Assembly (NCBI RefSeq): GCF_002099195.1
Contig: NZ_NBYX01000012.1
Coordinates: forward strand, 878 to 64,877
Direction of reading: 5' to 3'
Length of the DNA stretch: 64,000 nt
DNA from: Burkholderia puraquae
GTDB taxonomy: Bacteria > Pseudomonadota > Gammaproteobacteria > Burkholderiales > Burkholderiaceae
Shown: positions 15,662 to 25,427 of the stretch, one piece after another
How the letters are laid out: each line of letters starts with the position of its first letter
Position numbering within the stretch: position 1 is the stretch's first letter
The notes under the pieces: generated by a model
Databases searched by the model: none
Seen by the model: the letters and a program-made list of their open reading frames with translations, nothing else
Told to the model about the DNA's origin: nothing
Translations under genes and position numbers: made by a program

Positions 15662-16615
15662 ATGCGTCACCTGCGTCTTCCCCTGAGTCACGCTCACGCG
15701 CCGTCGGTCGGCGACGCGTCGTCACCGCCCGGCGCACCGCGCCGCGCGCGCGGCGGCGCGAGCTGGCTCGTCTCGCCGTCCGTCGCGGTGCTGCTGCTGT
15801 GGATGTCGATTCCGCTTGCGATGACGATCTGGTATTCGTTCTCGCGCTACAACCTGCTGAACCCGGACGTGAAGGGTTTCGCCGGGTTCGACAACTACCG
15901 CTTCCTCGCGACCGATCCGTCGTTCCTGCCCGCGATCTGGCACACGCTCGTGCTGATCGGCGCGGTGCTCGCGATCACGGTGATCGGCGGCGTGCTGATG
16001 GCCGTGCTGTTCGACCGCAAGTTCTACGGGCAGGGCGTCGCGCGCCTGCTCGCGATCGCGCCGTTCTTCGTGATGCCGACGGTGTCCGCGCTGATCTGGA
16101 AGAACATGATCCTGCACCCGGTGTACGGGCTCGTCGCGAACGCGATGCGCGCGCTCGGGATGACGCCGATCGACTGGTTCGCCGATTACCCGCTTACCGC
16201 CGTGATCATCATCGTCGCGTGGCAGTGGCTGCCGTTCGCGTTCCTGATCCTGTTTACCGCAATCCAGTCGCTCGACCAGGAGCAGAAGGAAGCCGCGCGC
16301 ATCGACGGCGCAGGCCCGATCGCGATGTTCTTCTACATCACGCTGCCGCACCTGAAGCGCGCGATCGCGGTGGTCGTGATGATGGAGACGATCTTCCTGC
16401 TGTCGATCTTCGCGGAGATCTATACGACGACCGGCGGCGGCCCGGGCGACGCGACGACCAACCTGTCGTACCTGATCTATGCGCTGGGCCTGCAGCAGTT
16501 CGACGTCGGCCTCGCGTCCGCCGGCGGCATCATCGCCGTCGTGGTCGCGAACGTCGTGTCGTTCTTCCTCGTGCGGATGCTCGCGCGCAACCTGAAGGGA
16601 GAGTACGAGAAATGA
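15662..16615 (+). CDS. Sugar-alcohol ABC transporter permease 1
   Basis: This is a 317-residue MalF-like inner-membrane permease. After a polar, Arg-rich N-terminus, six hydrophobic segments are visible. The coupling loop contains E-A-A-R-I-D-G-A-G-P, the EAA motif that contacts the ATPase. ATG 15662 follows GGAGGGA; a start at 15593 would add an unlikely Arg-rich leader. The stop overlaps the next start (ATGA), so the two permeases are translationally coupled and form the heterodimeric channel for the polyol. Confidence 0.93.
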   Translation: MRHLRLPLSHAHAPSVGDASSPPGAPRRARGGASWLVSPSVAVLLLWMSIPLAMTIWYSFSRYNLLNPDVKGFAGFDNYRFLATDPSFLPAIWHTLVLIGAVLAITVIGGVLMAVLFDRKFYGQGVARLLAIAPFFVMPTVSALIWKNMILHPVYGLVANAMRALGMTPIDWFADYPLTAVIIIVAWQWLPFAFLILFTAIQSLDQEQKEAARIDGAGPIAMFFYITLPHLKRAIAVVVMMETIFLLSIFAEIYTTTGGGPGDATTNLSYLIYALGLQQFDVGLASAGGIIAVVVANVVSFFLVRMLARNLKGEYEK

Positions 16616-17463
16616 GCGACCTGACCTTCGAAGGCCGGCGCGTGCCGGCCGTGTTCGACCTCGTGCGGCGCGCGCTGCCCGGCACGCTCGCGTGGCTGAT
16701 CGCGCTGCTGCTGTTCTTCCCGATCTTCTGGATGGCAATCACCGCGTTCAAGACCGAGCAGCAGGCGTATGCGTCGACGCTGTTCTTCATGCCGACGCTC
16801 GACAGCTTCCGCGAGGTATTCGCGCGCAGCAACTACTTCGCGTTTGCGTGGAATTCGGTGCTGATCTCGGCGGGCGTCACGGTGATCTCGCTGCTGTTCG
16901 CGGTGCCGGCCGCATACGCGATGGCGTTCTTCCCGAACCACCGCACGCAGAAGGTGCTGCTGTGGATGCTGTCGACGAAGATGATGCCGTCGGTCGGCGT
17001 GCTCGTGCCGATCTACCTGCTGTGGAAGAACGCGGGGCTGCTCGATAGCGTATCGGGCCTCGTGATCGTCTACACGCTGATCAACCTGCCGATCGCGGTA
17101 TGGATGACCTTCACGTACTTCAACGAGATCCCGAAGGACATCCTCGAAGCCGGGCGCATCGACGGTGCGTCGACGTGGCAGGAGATCGTCTACCTGCTGA
17201 TGCCGATGGCGCTGCCGGGGCTTGCGTCCACCGCGCTGCTGCTCGTGATCCTGTCGTGGAACGAGGCGTTCTGGAGCATCAACCTGTCAAGCTCGAACGC
17301 GGCGCCGCTGACCGTGTTCATCGCGTCGTACTCGAGCCCCGAAGGGCTGTTCTGGGCGAAGCTGTCCGCGGCTTCCTTGCTGGCGGTCGCGCCGATCCTG
17401 ATCGTCGGCTGGCTGTCGCAGAAGCAGCTCGTGCGCGGGCTCACGTTCGGGGCGGTCAAATGA
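16612..17463 (+). CDS. Sugar-alcohol ABC transporter permease 2
   Basis: This is a 283-residue MalG-like permease with six hydrophobic segments. The EAA loop is E-A-G-R-I-D-G-A-S-T-W-Q-E near residue 180-192. It pairs with permease 1, whose stop codon overlaps its ATG. Its own stop overlaps the ATG of the HAD phosphatase gene in the same ATGA fashion, tying transporter and phosphatase synthesis together. Confidence 0.93.
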   Translation: MSDLTFEGRRVPAVFDLVRRALPGTLAWLIALLLFFPIFWMAITAFKTEQQAYASTLFFMPTLDSFREVFARSNYFAFAWNSVLISAGVTVISLLFAVPAAYAMAFFPNHRTQKVLLWMLSTKMMPSVGVLVPIYLLWKNAGLLDSVSGLVIVYTLINLPIAVWMTFTYFNEIPKDILEAGRIDGASTWQEIVYLLMPMALPGLASTALLLVILSWNEAFWSINLSSSNAAPLTVFIASYSSPEGLFWAKLSAASLLAVAPILIVGWLSQKQLVRGLTFGAVK

Positions 17464-18143
17464 CGGCGAACGTATTGATCTGCGATTGCGACGGCGTGCT
17501 GATCGACAGCGAGGCCGTGGCGGCCGACGTGATCGTGCGCGAACTCGATGCGCGCTGGCCGGGCGTCGACGCGCGGCCGGCCGTGATGCCGCTGCTCGGG
17601 TTGCGCATCGAGCGCGTGCTGGCCGGCGCGGGCGAGGCCGTCGGGCGCACGCTGTCGGCCGACGATGTCGACGCGATCCGCCGCGCGGTCGAGGCGGCGG
17701 CCGTCAATGCGCCGATGGTAGACGGCATCGATGCGGCGCTGGACGCGATTCGACTGACGACGGCCTGCGCGAGCAACAGCTACCGCGCGTACGTCGAGGC
17801 GGCACTGGCACGCACGGGCCTCGCGCGCTTCTTCGGCGGCCGGCTGTTCTGCGCGGACGCCGTCGCGCGGCCGAAGCCGGCGCCCGACGTGTATCTCGCG
17901 GCCGCGCGCACGCTCGGCGTCGCGCCCGCCCAGTGCCTCGTGGTCGAGGACAGCGCGACCGGCATCACCGCGGCCGCGGCGGCCGGCATGACCGTGCTCG
18001 GCTTCGTCGGCGGCGGGCATGCGTCGGCCGCGCAGATCGACGCGCTGCGCGGGATCGGTGCGCGTCACGTATTCGACGACATGCACGAGCTGCCCGGCTA
18101 CGTCGCGCGCTGGCAGGCGACGGGCGCGGTGCTGCCGAACTAG
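17460..18143 (+). CDS. HAD-superfamily sugar phosphatase / phosphoglucomutase-like hydrolase
   Basis: This is a 227-residue HAD subfamily IA hydrolase. Motif I is D-C-D-G-V-L-I-D-S near residue 9, with the nucleophilic Asp and acid/base Asp two residues on. Motif II is C-A-S-N-S, motif III the Lys in R-P-K-P-A-P-D-V-Y, and motif IV V-V-E-D-S-A-T-G. Such enzymes remove phosphate from sugar phosphates or isomerise them. Its place inside the polyol transporter operon, with ATGA overlap, suggests it clears a toxic or dead-end polyol or ketose phosphate. The exact substrate cannot be read from sequence. Confidence 0.87.
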   Translation: MTANVLICDCDGVLIDSEAVAADVIVRELDARWPGVDARPAVMPLLGLRIERVLAGAGEAVGRTLSADDVDAIRRAVEAAAVNAPMVDGIDAALDAIRLTTACASNSYRAYVEAALARTGLARFFGGRLFCADAVARPKPAPDVYLAAARTLGVAPAQCLVVEDSATGITAAAAAGMTVLGFVGGGHASAAQIDALRGIGARHVFDDMHELPGYVARWQATGAVLPN

Positions 18144-18160
18144 CCGTCACGAACGACTGC

Positions 18161-18181
18161 GCGCCGCGTTCGACGCGGCGC
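18161..18181 (+). other. Intercistronic hairpin before the transporter ATPase gene
   Basis: GCGCCGCG and CGCGGCGC form an 8-bp stem with loop TTCGA in the 62-base gap between the HAD gene and the ATPase gene. It has no T-run. It may tune transcript processing. Confidence 0.4.
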
Positions 18182-18205
18182 ATCACCAACGAACGGAGAC
18201 AGATC

Positions 18206-19315
<1,110 letters not shown>

Positions 19316-19318
19316 CGG

Positions 19319-19341
19319 CTTGCGCCGGTTACAGGCGCAAG
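19319..19341. terminator. Hairpin at the convergent end of the transporter and LysR genes
   Basis: CTTGCGCC and GGCGCAAG form a perfect 8-bp stem that overlaps the last codons of the minus-strand LysR gene. It sits immediately after the ATPase stop. It lacks a T-run, so its strength as a terminator is uncertain. Confidence 0.4.
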
Positions 19342-20213
19342 TGCTCGGCCATGTGGTCGACGAACGCACGCAGCTTCGGCGTCGGATGGCGGCCTGATGG
19401 CCACAGCACATAGAACGGCGTGCGGCTCACGACGTGTTCGGCGAGTACCGCACGCAGCGTGCCGTCGTCGAGCGCGTCGCGCACGAAGAATTCGGGCAGG
19501 CACGCGATGCCGAGCCCGCGCCGCGCAAAACACAGACGCGTCTCCGCGCTGTTGCTGACCATCGAGACCGGCACCGCCGGGGGCGTGCCCGAGCGCGACG
19601 CGCGCAGCGGCCAGGTCTCGAGCTTGCCGCTGCTCGGGAAGCGGTAGTGCAGGCAGCGGTGCCGTGCGAGATCGGCCGGCGTGCGCGGCGTGCCGTGCCG
19701 GTCGAGATAGCCGGGCGACGCGACGAGGTGCTGGCCGAAATGGCCGAGCAGCCGCGACGACAGCCGCGAATCCGTCGGCTGGCCGGTGCGCAGCACCGCG
19801 TCGAAGCCTTCTTCGACGACGTCGACCAGGCGGTCGCTGAAATCGATGTCGAGCTCGATCTCCGGATACGCGGCCATGAAATCGGCGAGCACCGGCAGCA
19901 GCAGCGTGCCGATCGTGGGCAGGCTCACCCGCAGGCGCCCGCGCGGCGCGTCGGCACTGTGCATCAGTTCCTGCTCGGCCGCGTCGAGCTCGGCGAGCAC
20001 GCGCCGGCATCGTTCGAGAAAGCGCGTGCCTTCGGCCGTCAGCGTGATGCTGCGGGTGCTGCGGTGAAACAGCCGCACGTTCAGGCGGGCCTCGAGCCGC
20101 GCGATGCGCTTGCCGATCGCCGATGCCGATAGCCCGAGCGCGCGGCCGGCCGCAACGAAACTGCGCGTTTCCGCGACCTGGACGAACACGACGAAGCCGC
20201 CGAGATTTTCCAT
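19329..20213 (-). CDS. LysR-family transcriptional regulator
   Basis: This is a 294-residue LysR-type regulator. The winged helix-turn-helix covers residues 1-60 (G-L-S-A-S-A-I-G-K-R-I-A-R-L-E recognition region), followed by the effector-binding domain. It is of the CrgA-like branch, with the V-S-L-P-T-I-G-T-L-L-L-P-V-L start. ATG 20213 is preferred; an ATG at 20225 would add four residues. It faces away from the EstB-like esterase and MFS genes, with a 113-base shared region holding a palindrome, so it most likely controls those two genes rather than the polyol operon. Confidence 0.9.
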   Translation of the reverse strand: MENLGGFVVFVQVAETRSFVAAGRALGLSASAIGKRIARLEARLNVRLFHRSTRSITLTAEGTRFLERCRRVLAELDAAEQELMHSADAPRGRLRVSLPTIGTLLLPVLADFMAAYPEIELDIDFSDRLVDVVEEGFDAVLRTGQPTDSRLSSRLLGHFGQHLVASPGYLDRHGTPRTPADLARHRCLHYRFPSSGKLETWPLRASRSGTPPAVPVSMVSNSAETRLCFARRGLGIACLPEFFVRDALDDGTLRAVLAEHVVSRTPFYVLWPSGRHPTPKLRAFVDHMAEHLRL

Positions 20214-20229
20214 GCAGGTTCCCAATTGC

Positions 20230-20257
20230 GGACATCGATGTCCGGAGTGTCCGGAAC
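20230..20257. promoter_or_regulatory. Palindromic operator between LysR and esterase genes
   Basis: GGACATCGATGTCC is a perfect 14-bp palindrome at 20230-20243. It is followed by a second TGTCCGGA copy at 20249, so three GTCC half-sites lie about one helical turn apart. Position between divergent regulator and target is typical for LysR sites. Confidence 0.6.
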
Positions 20258-20326
20258 TCTAACCCGGTTTTTCTTCTTGCGCCGGCTCCCTACGATAGGC
20301 GTTCCTTCACTGTTCGAGGTCACGCC

Positions 20327-21523
20327 ATGTCATCCCTGCCTGTCACCACCCGCCGCGCAGAACCGGACGCCGCACTGCCCGAGCGCCTCGATGCGGTGCT
20401 CGATCGCACGCTGGCCGACGCGCGCGTGGTCGGCGCGGTCGTGCTGGTCGCCCGCGACGGCGAACTGCGCTATGCGCGCGCGGCCGGCCTCGCCGATCGC
20501 GAGGCCGGCACGCCGATGCGGGAGGACACGCTGTTCCGGCTCGCGTCGGTGTCGAAGCCAATCGTGACGGCCGCCGCGATGCGGCTGGTCGCGGCGGGAC
20601 GCATCGAACTCGACGAGCCGGTCGCGCGCTGGCTGCCCGCGTTCCGGCCGACGCTGCCCGACGGCACGCCCACCGACATCACGTTGCGTCATCTGCTGTC
20701 GCATACGGCCGGGCTCGGCTACCGCTTCCTCGAAGCGGACGCCGACGGCCCGTATGCGCGGGCCGGCGTGTCCGACGGGATGGACCGCGCGGGCCTGTCG
20801 CTCGCGGAGAACCTGCGGCGCATCGCCGGCGTGCCGCTGCGGTTCGCGCCGGGCACGTCGTGGGACTACTCGCTCGCGATCGACGTGGTCGGTGCGCTGA
20901 TCGAGGCGGTCGACGGCCGGCCGCTCGCCGAGGCCGTGGCCGCGCTCGTCACGATGCCGCTCGGGATGACGGACACCGCGTTCTTCTCGCACGACGCCGC
21001 ACGCTTCGCGACGCCGTACGTCAGTACGCCGGGCGCGCCGCGCCGGATGGCCGACGACGATCTCGCGCCGGTGTACGACGGCACGGTCGGCATCCGCTTC
21101 GCACCGGCGCGCGCGTTCGACGCAGCCGCGTGGCCGTCGGGCGGCGCGGGGATGGTCGGCACCGCGCGCGACTGCATGACGTTGCTCGATACGTTGCGCA
21201 CCGGCCGCGACGGCTGGCTCGAACGCCGCTGGATCGACGAGATGTCCCGCGTGCAGCCGGGGGCGAACGACCTGCCGGACGCGCCGGGATTCGGCTTCGG
21301 GCTCGGCTTTTCGGTGCTGCGCGATCCGGCGGCCGCGCAGTCGCCGGAGTCGGTCGGCACGTGGCGCTGGGGCGGCGCGTACGGGCATGCGTGGTTCGTC
21401 GACCGCGCGGCCGGGCTGACGGTCGTCGCGCTGACCAATACGTTATACGAAGGGATGCACGGGCGCGTCGTCACCGACGTGCGCGATGCGGTATACGGCG
21501 TCGACGACCGGAGCGCGACATGA
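20327..21523 (+). CDS. EstB-like serine hydrolase (class C beta-lactamase fold)
   Basis: The 398 residues have the penicillin-recognising serine-hydrolase fold. The nucleophile motif S74-V-S-K77 and the tyrosine motif Y181-S-L stand at almost the same positions as Ser75, Lys78 and Tyr181 of the known esterase EstB of Burkholderia gladioli. The W-G-G-A-Y-G-H region near 346-352 replaces the K-T-G box of true beta-lactamases. It is therefore probably a cytoplasmic esterase for short-chain esters or deacetylation rather than a resistance enzyme. No signal peptide is visible. It overlaps the MFS gene by four bases (ATGA). Its substrate is unknown. Confidence 0.87.
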   Translation: MSSLPVTTRRAEPDAALPERLDAVLDRTLADARVVGAVVLVARDGELRYARAAGLADREAGTPMREDTLFRLASVSKPIVTAAAMRLVAAGRIELDEPVARWLPAFRPTLPDGTPTDITLRHLLSHTAGLGYRFLEADADGPYARAGVSDGMDRAGLSLAENLRRIAGVPLRFAPGTSWDYSLAIDVVGALIEAVDGRPLAEAVAALVTMPLGMTDTAFFSHDAARFATPYVSTPGAPRRMADDDLAPVYDGTVGIRFAPARAFDAAAWPSGGAGMVGTARDCMTLLDTLRTGRDGWLERRWIDEMSRVQPGANDLPDAPGFGFGLGFSVLRDPAAAQSPESVGTWRWGGAYGHAWFVDRAAGLTVVALTNTLYEGMHGRVVTDVRDAVYGVDDRSAT

Positions 21524-22743
21524 GCGAGTGCATATCCGCTTCCGCCTCCGTCTCCGACGGGGCGTCCGGTCTGTCCGAGCCGGTGCGCGAACGCCTGCCG
21601 GTCGCGAACCTGCTGGCGCTCGCCACCGCCGGTTTCATCACGATCCTCACCGAGGCGTTGCCGGCCGGCCTGCTGCCGCTGATGAGCGCCGACCTGCACG
21701 TGCCCGAGGCGCTGATCGGCCAGCTCGTGACCGTGTATGCGCTCGGCTCGATCGTCGCGGCGATTCCGCTCGTCGCCGCGACACGCGCGATGCGCCGGCG
21801 CAGCCTGCTGCTTGCGGCGCTGGCCGGCTTCGTCGTGTCGAATGCGCTGACGGCCGCGTCGCCGTACTACGCGCTCACGCTCGCCGCGCGCTTCGTCGCG
21901 GGGATGGCGGCCGGGCTGCTGTGGGCGCTGCTCGCCGGCTATGCGAGCCGGATGGTCGATGCGTCGCTGCGCGGCCGCGCGATCGCGGTCGCGATGCTCG
22001 GCGCGCCGGTCGCGATGTCGATCGGCATTCCGGCCGGCACCGCGCTGGGCGCGGCGCTCGGGTGGCGCATCGCGTTCGCGGGCATTACGCTCGCGGCGCT
22101 CGCGCTGATCGGCTGGATCCGCTGGCGCGTGCCCGATTATCCGGGGCAGCAGGCCGGCGCGCGCGAGCCGGTGCTCGGCGTGATGACGCTGCCCGGCGTG
22201 CGGCCGGTGCTGACCGTGATGTTCGCGTACGTGCTCGCGCACAACATGCTGTACACGTACGTCGCGCCGTTTCTCGCAGGTGTGCGGATGGGCGCGCAGG
22301 TCGATGCGGTGCTGCTCGTGTTCGGTATCGCGTCGCTGGTCGGCATCGCGCTGACGGGCGCCTGGATCGGCGCCGCGCCGCGACGCCTGACGCTCGCCAG
22401 CATCGCACTGTTCGCGATCGCGGCGGCGATGCTCGGCGCGGGCTGCGGAATGGTGATCGTCTATGCGGGCGTCGCGCTGTGGGGGCTTGCGTTCGGCGGT
22501 GCGCCGACGCTGTTCCAGACGGCCACCGCGAATGCGGCGGGGGAGGCGGCCGACGTCGCGCAGTCGATGCTCGTGACGGTGTGGAACCTCGCGATCGCGG
22601 GCGGCGGCATCGCGGGCGGGATGCTGCTCGGCGCAACCGGCGCCGGTGCGATTCCGTGGGTGCTCGTCGCGCTGCTGGCGGCCGCGTGGGTTGGCGCGTG
22701 GCGTGCTCGCCGGCATGCGTTTCCGGCGCCGAGCGCGGCTTGA
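21520..22743 (+). CDS. MFS transporter (AraJ/sugar-efflux DHA1 type)
   Basis: This is a 407-residue membrane protein with 12 predicted segments. It is of the DHA1 branch that includes arabinose and drug efflux proteins: F-I-T-I-L-T-E-A-L-P-A-G-L-L-P near the start, and R-F-V-A-G-M-A-A-G-L-L-W-A-L in segment 4. It is translationally coupled to the EstB-like gene. The pair looks like hydrolase plus exporter under the divergent LysR regulator. Export of a drug, sugar or ester product is possible; the substrate is not visible from sequence. Confidence 0.9.
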   Translation: MSECISASASVSDGASGLSEPVRERLPVANLLALATAGFITILTEALPAGLLPLMSADLHVPEALIGQLVTVYALGSIVAAIPLVAATRAMRRRSLLLAALAGFVVSNALTAASPYYALTLAARFVAGMAAGLLWALLAGYASRMVDASLRGRAIAVAMLGAPVAMSIGIPAGTALGAALGWRIAFAGITLAALALIGWIRWRVPDYPGQQAGAREPVLGVMTLPGVRPVLTVMFAYVLAHNMLYTYVAPFLAGVRMGAQVDAVLLVFGIASLVGIALTGAWIGAAPRRLTLASIALFAIAAAMLGAGCGMVIVYAGVALWGLAFGGAPTLFQTATANAAGEAADVAQSMLVTVWNLAIAGGGIAGGMLLGATGAGAIPWVLVALLAAAWVGAWRARRHAFPAPSAA

Positions 22744-22783
22744 GCGTCCGACTGCCGCGCGCGGTGCGCGGCTGGCTTCGGCG

Positions 22784-23740
22784 TCAGGCCGCTTTCGCGT
22801 CGAGTGCGGCGCGCGCGCAGGTTTCGTCGGTGACGAGCCCCGACAGCCAGCCGCCGCGCAGCGCGGCAATCACCGCGTCGCGTTTCTTCGGGCCGCCGGC
22901 GAACGCGATCGTCGGGCGCTTCGGCGGCGTGGCGAGCGCGACGCTCGTCACGCGCGCGCTCGTCGATACGGCAATCTGCGTGCCCTGCGCGTCGATCGGC
23001 ACCCCGAGCAGTTCGGCCACCGCGCCGAGTGCGGTCATCTCGTCGCGCTCCTGTTCGGTGATGAAGCCGTCTTCGTAGAGCGGGCAGTGCGGGCCGATGT
23101 TGCCGATCCCGACGAACGCGACATCGGCCTTGCCCGACAGCGCCTCGACGATCCGGTACAGCCGGTGATTGCACCACTGCGCGCGCTCGGCATCGCTGTC
23201 GGCGAACAGCGGCGCGGGCAGCAGGAAATGCTTGCTGCCGGTTTTCTCGGAGATGTACTGCGCGACGTCGTAGCGGTTCGACGAACCATCGGCCGCGATC
23301 GCGCCGACCATCGACACGAGCCGGTGCTGCGGGCGGTCGATCTGCGCGATCTGCGCGACCGCGGCCTTCAGCGTCCGGCCGCTGCTGACGGCGATCACCA
23401 TCGGCCGTGTTTCGTTCAGGTAGCGCTCCATCACCTGCGCGCCGGCGACCGCGAGCTTGCGGTCGATCGCGTCGGGTGCGTCGGCATCGACGGGCACGAC
23501 TTCGCACATCGCGAGGCCGTAGCGCTTCGACAGCTGCGCGCCGAGGTCGAGGCAGTCGGCGAGCTGGTGGTCGACGCGCACGCGGATCAGGTTCTTCTCG
23601 ACCGCGAACGCGACGAGACGCTGCGCGACCGGCCGCGACACCTGCAGCTTTTCCGCGATTTCGTTCTGCGTGTCGCCCGCGACGTAGTAGAGCCACGCGG
23701 CACGCGTGGCGAGATCGAGTTTTTCTGAGGACTTGGACAC
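22784..23740 (-). CDS. SorC/DeoR-type sugar-binding transcriptional regulator
   Basis: This is a 318-residue SorC-family regulator. The N-terminal HTH is W-L-Y-Y-V-A-G-D-T-Q-N-E-I-A-E-K-L with recognition helix S-R-P-V-A-Q-R-L. The C-terminal sugar-phosphate-binding domain has V-S-S-G-R-T-L and V-G-I-G-N-I-G-P. It is third in the dalD-xylB-sorC operon, so the likely effector is an arabinitol or xylulose derivative. The start is uncertain: GTG 23740 begins the conserved region, while ATGs at 23797 and 23809 would add a Pro/Gly/Arg-rich extension; none has a clear ribosome site. It probably binds the inverted repeats before dalD and before the SDR operon. Confidence 0.88.
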   Translation of the reverse strand: MSKSSEKLDLATRAAWLYYVAGDTQNEIAEKLQVSRPVAQRLVAFAVEKNLIRVRVDHQLADCLDLGAQLSKRYGLAMCEVVPVDADAPDAIDRKLAVAGAQVMERYLNETRPMVIAVSSGRTLKAAVAQIAQIDRPQHRLVSMVGAIAADGSSNRYDVAQYISEKTGSKHFLLPAPLFADSDAERAQWCNHRLYRIVEALSGKADVAFVGIGNIGPHCPLYEDGFITEQERDEMTALGAVAELLGVPIDAQGTQIAVSTSARVTSVALATPPKRPTIAFAGGPKKRDAVIAALRGGWLSGLVTDETCARAALDAKAA

Positions 23741-23862
23741 GATAGCGATTCGGTTCGGATCTGGGGGCCGCCCCGCGGGCCGGCCGGCGGGCCGCATGAC
23801 GGCATCCACTGTACCGCATGTCGCGCACGCGGCCGACGGCCGGCACGCGTGACGTGCGGTGC

Positions 23863-25344
23863 TTACGCGAGCCGCGTGCGCGACGGTTCGTACAGCGGCC
23901 GCACGTGGCGGTACAGCGCACGGAACGCATCGAGGCGTTCGCGCAGCAGCGCATGGCGGGCGGCATCCGGCGTGTATTCGGCGCGCACCGGCGGCTTGGC
24001 CAGCACCGCATGCGGATCGCCGCCGACGGCCAGCCAGCCGAGCCGCGCCGCGCCGAGCGCCGCGCCCGTTTCGCCGCCGCCGTGCTGGCGCGTGCGCACG
24101 TTCAGCGCATCGGCGATCAGTTGCGCCCAGAACGCGCTGCGCGCGCCGCCGCCGATCAGCGACAGCTGGTCGGTTTCGACACCGGCCGCATGCAGCGCAT
24201 CGAGGCCGTCCGCGAGGCCGAGCGTCACGCCTTCGAGCACCGCATAGCCGAGATGCGCGCGTTCGGTCGCATGCGTCATCCCGAAGAACACGCCTTGCGC
24301 GTACGGATCGTTGTGCGGCGTGCGCTCGCCGGACAGGTAGGGCAGGAACAGCGGGGCCGTCGCGAGCGCGCTGGCGTCGAGCGCCTCGACTTCGGCGAGC
24401 AGCGCGGGCTCGTCGGTGCCGGTCAGCTTGCAGACCCAGCGCAGGCAGCTCGCGGCCGACAGCACGACGCTCATCAATTGCCAGCGATCGGGAATCGCAT
24501 GGCAGAACGCATGCACGGCCGATGCGGGGTTCGGCATGAAGCGATCGCCGACCACGCTCAGCACCCCCGACGTGCCGAGCGACACGAAGCCGTCGCCCGC
24601 GTGGATCGCGCCGATGCCGAGCGCGCTCGTCGCGTTGTCGCCGCCGCCGCCGGCCACCACGACGGCCTCCGACAGCCCTAGTTCGCGAGCGATGTCTGCG
24701 CGCAGCGTGCCGGACGGCGCGTTGCCTTCGACGATGCGCGGCATCTGGTCACGTGTCATTCCGCACGCGGCAAGCAGCGCGTCGGACCAGTCGCGGCGCG
24801 CGACGTCGAGCCACAGTGTGCCGGCTGCGTCGGAGGGATCGGACACTTTCGCACCGGTCAGCCGGAACCGCAGGTAGTCCTTCGGCATCAGCACGCAGGC
24901 GGTCGCCGCGAACACGTCGGGTTCGTGCTTCGCGACCCACAGCAGTTTCGGCGCGGTGAAGCCCGGCATCGCGAGGTTGCCGGCCAGTGCGTGGAGATCG
25001 GGTGCGCGTTCGGTGAGCAGCGCGCATTCGTCGGCGCTGCGCATGTCGTTCCACAGGATCGCGGGGCGCAGCACGCGGTCGTCGCGGCCGAGCAGCACGG
25101 CGCCGTGCATCTGGCCCGACAGGCCGATGCCGCGCACGGCCGCGAACGCTTGGCGGTGCCGTTCGCGCAGGGCCGCGAGCGCGGCGAGCGTGCCTTGCCA
25201 CCAGTCGTCCGGATGCTGTTCGGCCCAGCGCGGATGCGGCCGCGACACGGTGAACGGCGAGCCGGCGGTGCCGACGACCGTGCCGTCCGGGGCGAGCAGC
25301 AGCACCTTCACTTCCGAGGTGCCGAGGTCGATGCCGAGATACAT
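23863..25344 (-). CDS. xylB: Xylulokinase
   Basis: This 493-residue FGGY kinase makes D-xylulose 5-phosphate from D-xylulose. N-terminal M-Y-L-G-I-D-L-G-T-S-E-V-K, sugar loop G-L-S-G-Q-M-H-G-A, the L-P-Y-L-S-G-E-R-T-P-H-N-D motif typical of xylulokinases and C-terminal L-I-G-G-G-A-R-S are all present, and the length is standard. It lies 83 bases after the D-arabinitol dehydrogenase gene, whose product is D-xylulose, so the two steps feed the pentose phosphate pathway. It is a better xylulokinase match than the FGGY paralogue at 2692-4128. Confidence 0.95.
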   Translation of the reverse strand: MYLGIDLGTSEVKVLLLAPDGTVVGTAGSPFTVSRPHPRWAEQHPDDWWQGTLAALAALRERHRQAFAAVRGIGLSGQMHGAVLLGRDDRVLRPAILWNDMRSADECALLTERAPDLHALAGNLAMPGFTAPKLLWVAKHEPDVFAATACVLMPKDYLRFRLTGAKVSDPSDAAGTLWLDVARRDWSDALLAACGMTRDQMPRIVEGNAPSGTLRADIARELGLSEAVVVAGGGGDNATSALGIGAIHAGDGFVSLGTSGVLSVVGDRFMPNPASAVHAFCHAIPDRWQLMSVVLSAASCLRWVCKLTGTDEPALLAEVEALDASALATAPLFLPYLSGERTPHNDPYAQGVFFGMTHATERAHLGYAVLEGVTLGLADGLDALHAAGVETDQLSLIGGGARSAFWAQLIADALNVRTRQHGGGETGAALGAARLGWLAVGGDPHAVLAKPPVRAEYTPDAARHALLRERLDAFRALYRHVRPLYEPSRTRLA

Positions 25345-25427
25345 GAGCGATCCGTTCCGTCAGTGGGGAGTCGCTACTTTAGCCGCGCGGCCGCACACGT
25401 GCCAAGGCAGGTTCGCCCGGATGCGCG

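Noticed and set aside
20327..21523. Beta-lactamase resistance gene
   Set aside because: There is no signal peptide and the K-T-G box is replaced by a W-G-G-x-Y-G-H element. Active-site positions match the esterase EstB instead.
20866..22869. 667-codon minus-strand frame opposite the esterase and MFS genes
   Set aside because: It is composed of Arg/His/Pro-rich sequence typical of antisense translation of high-GC membrane genes.
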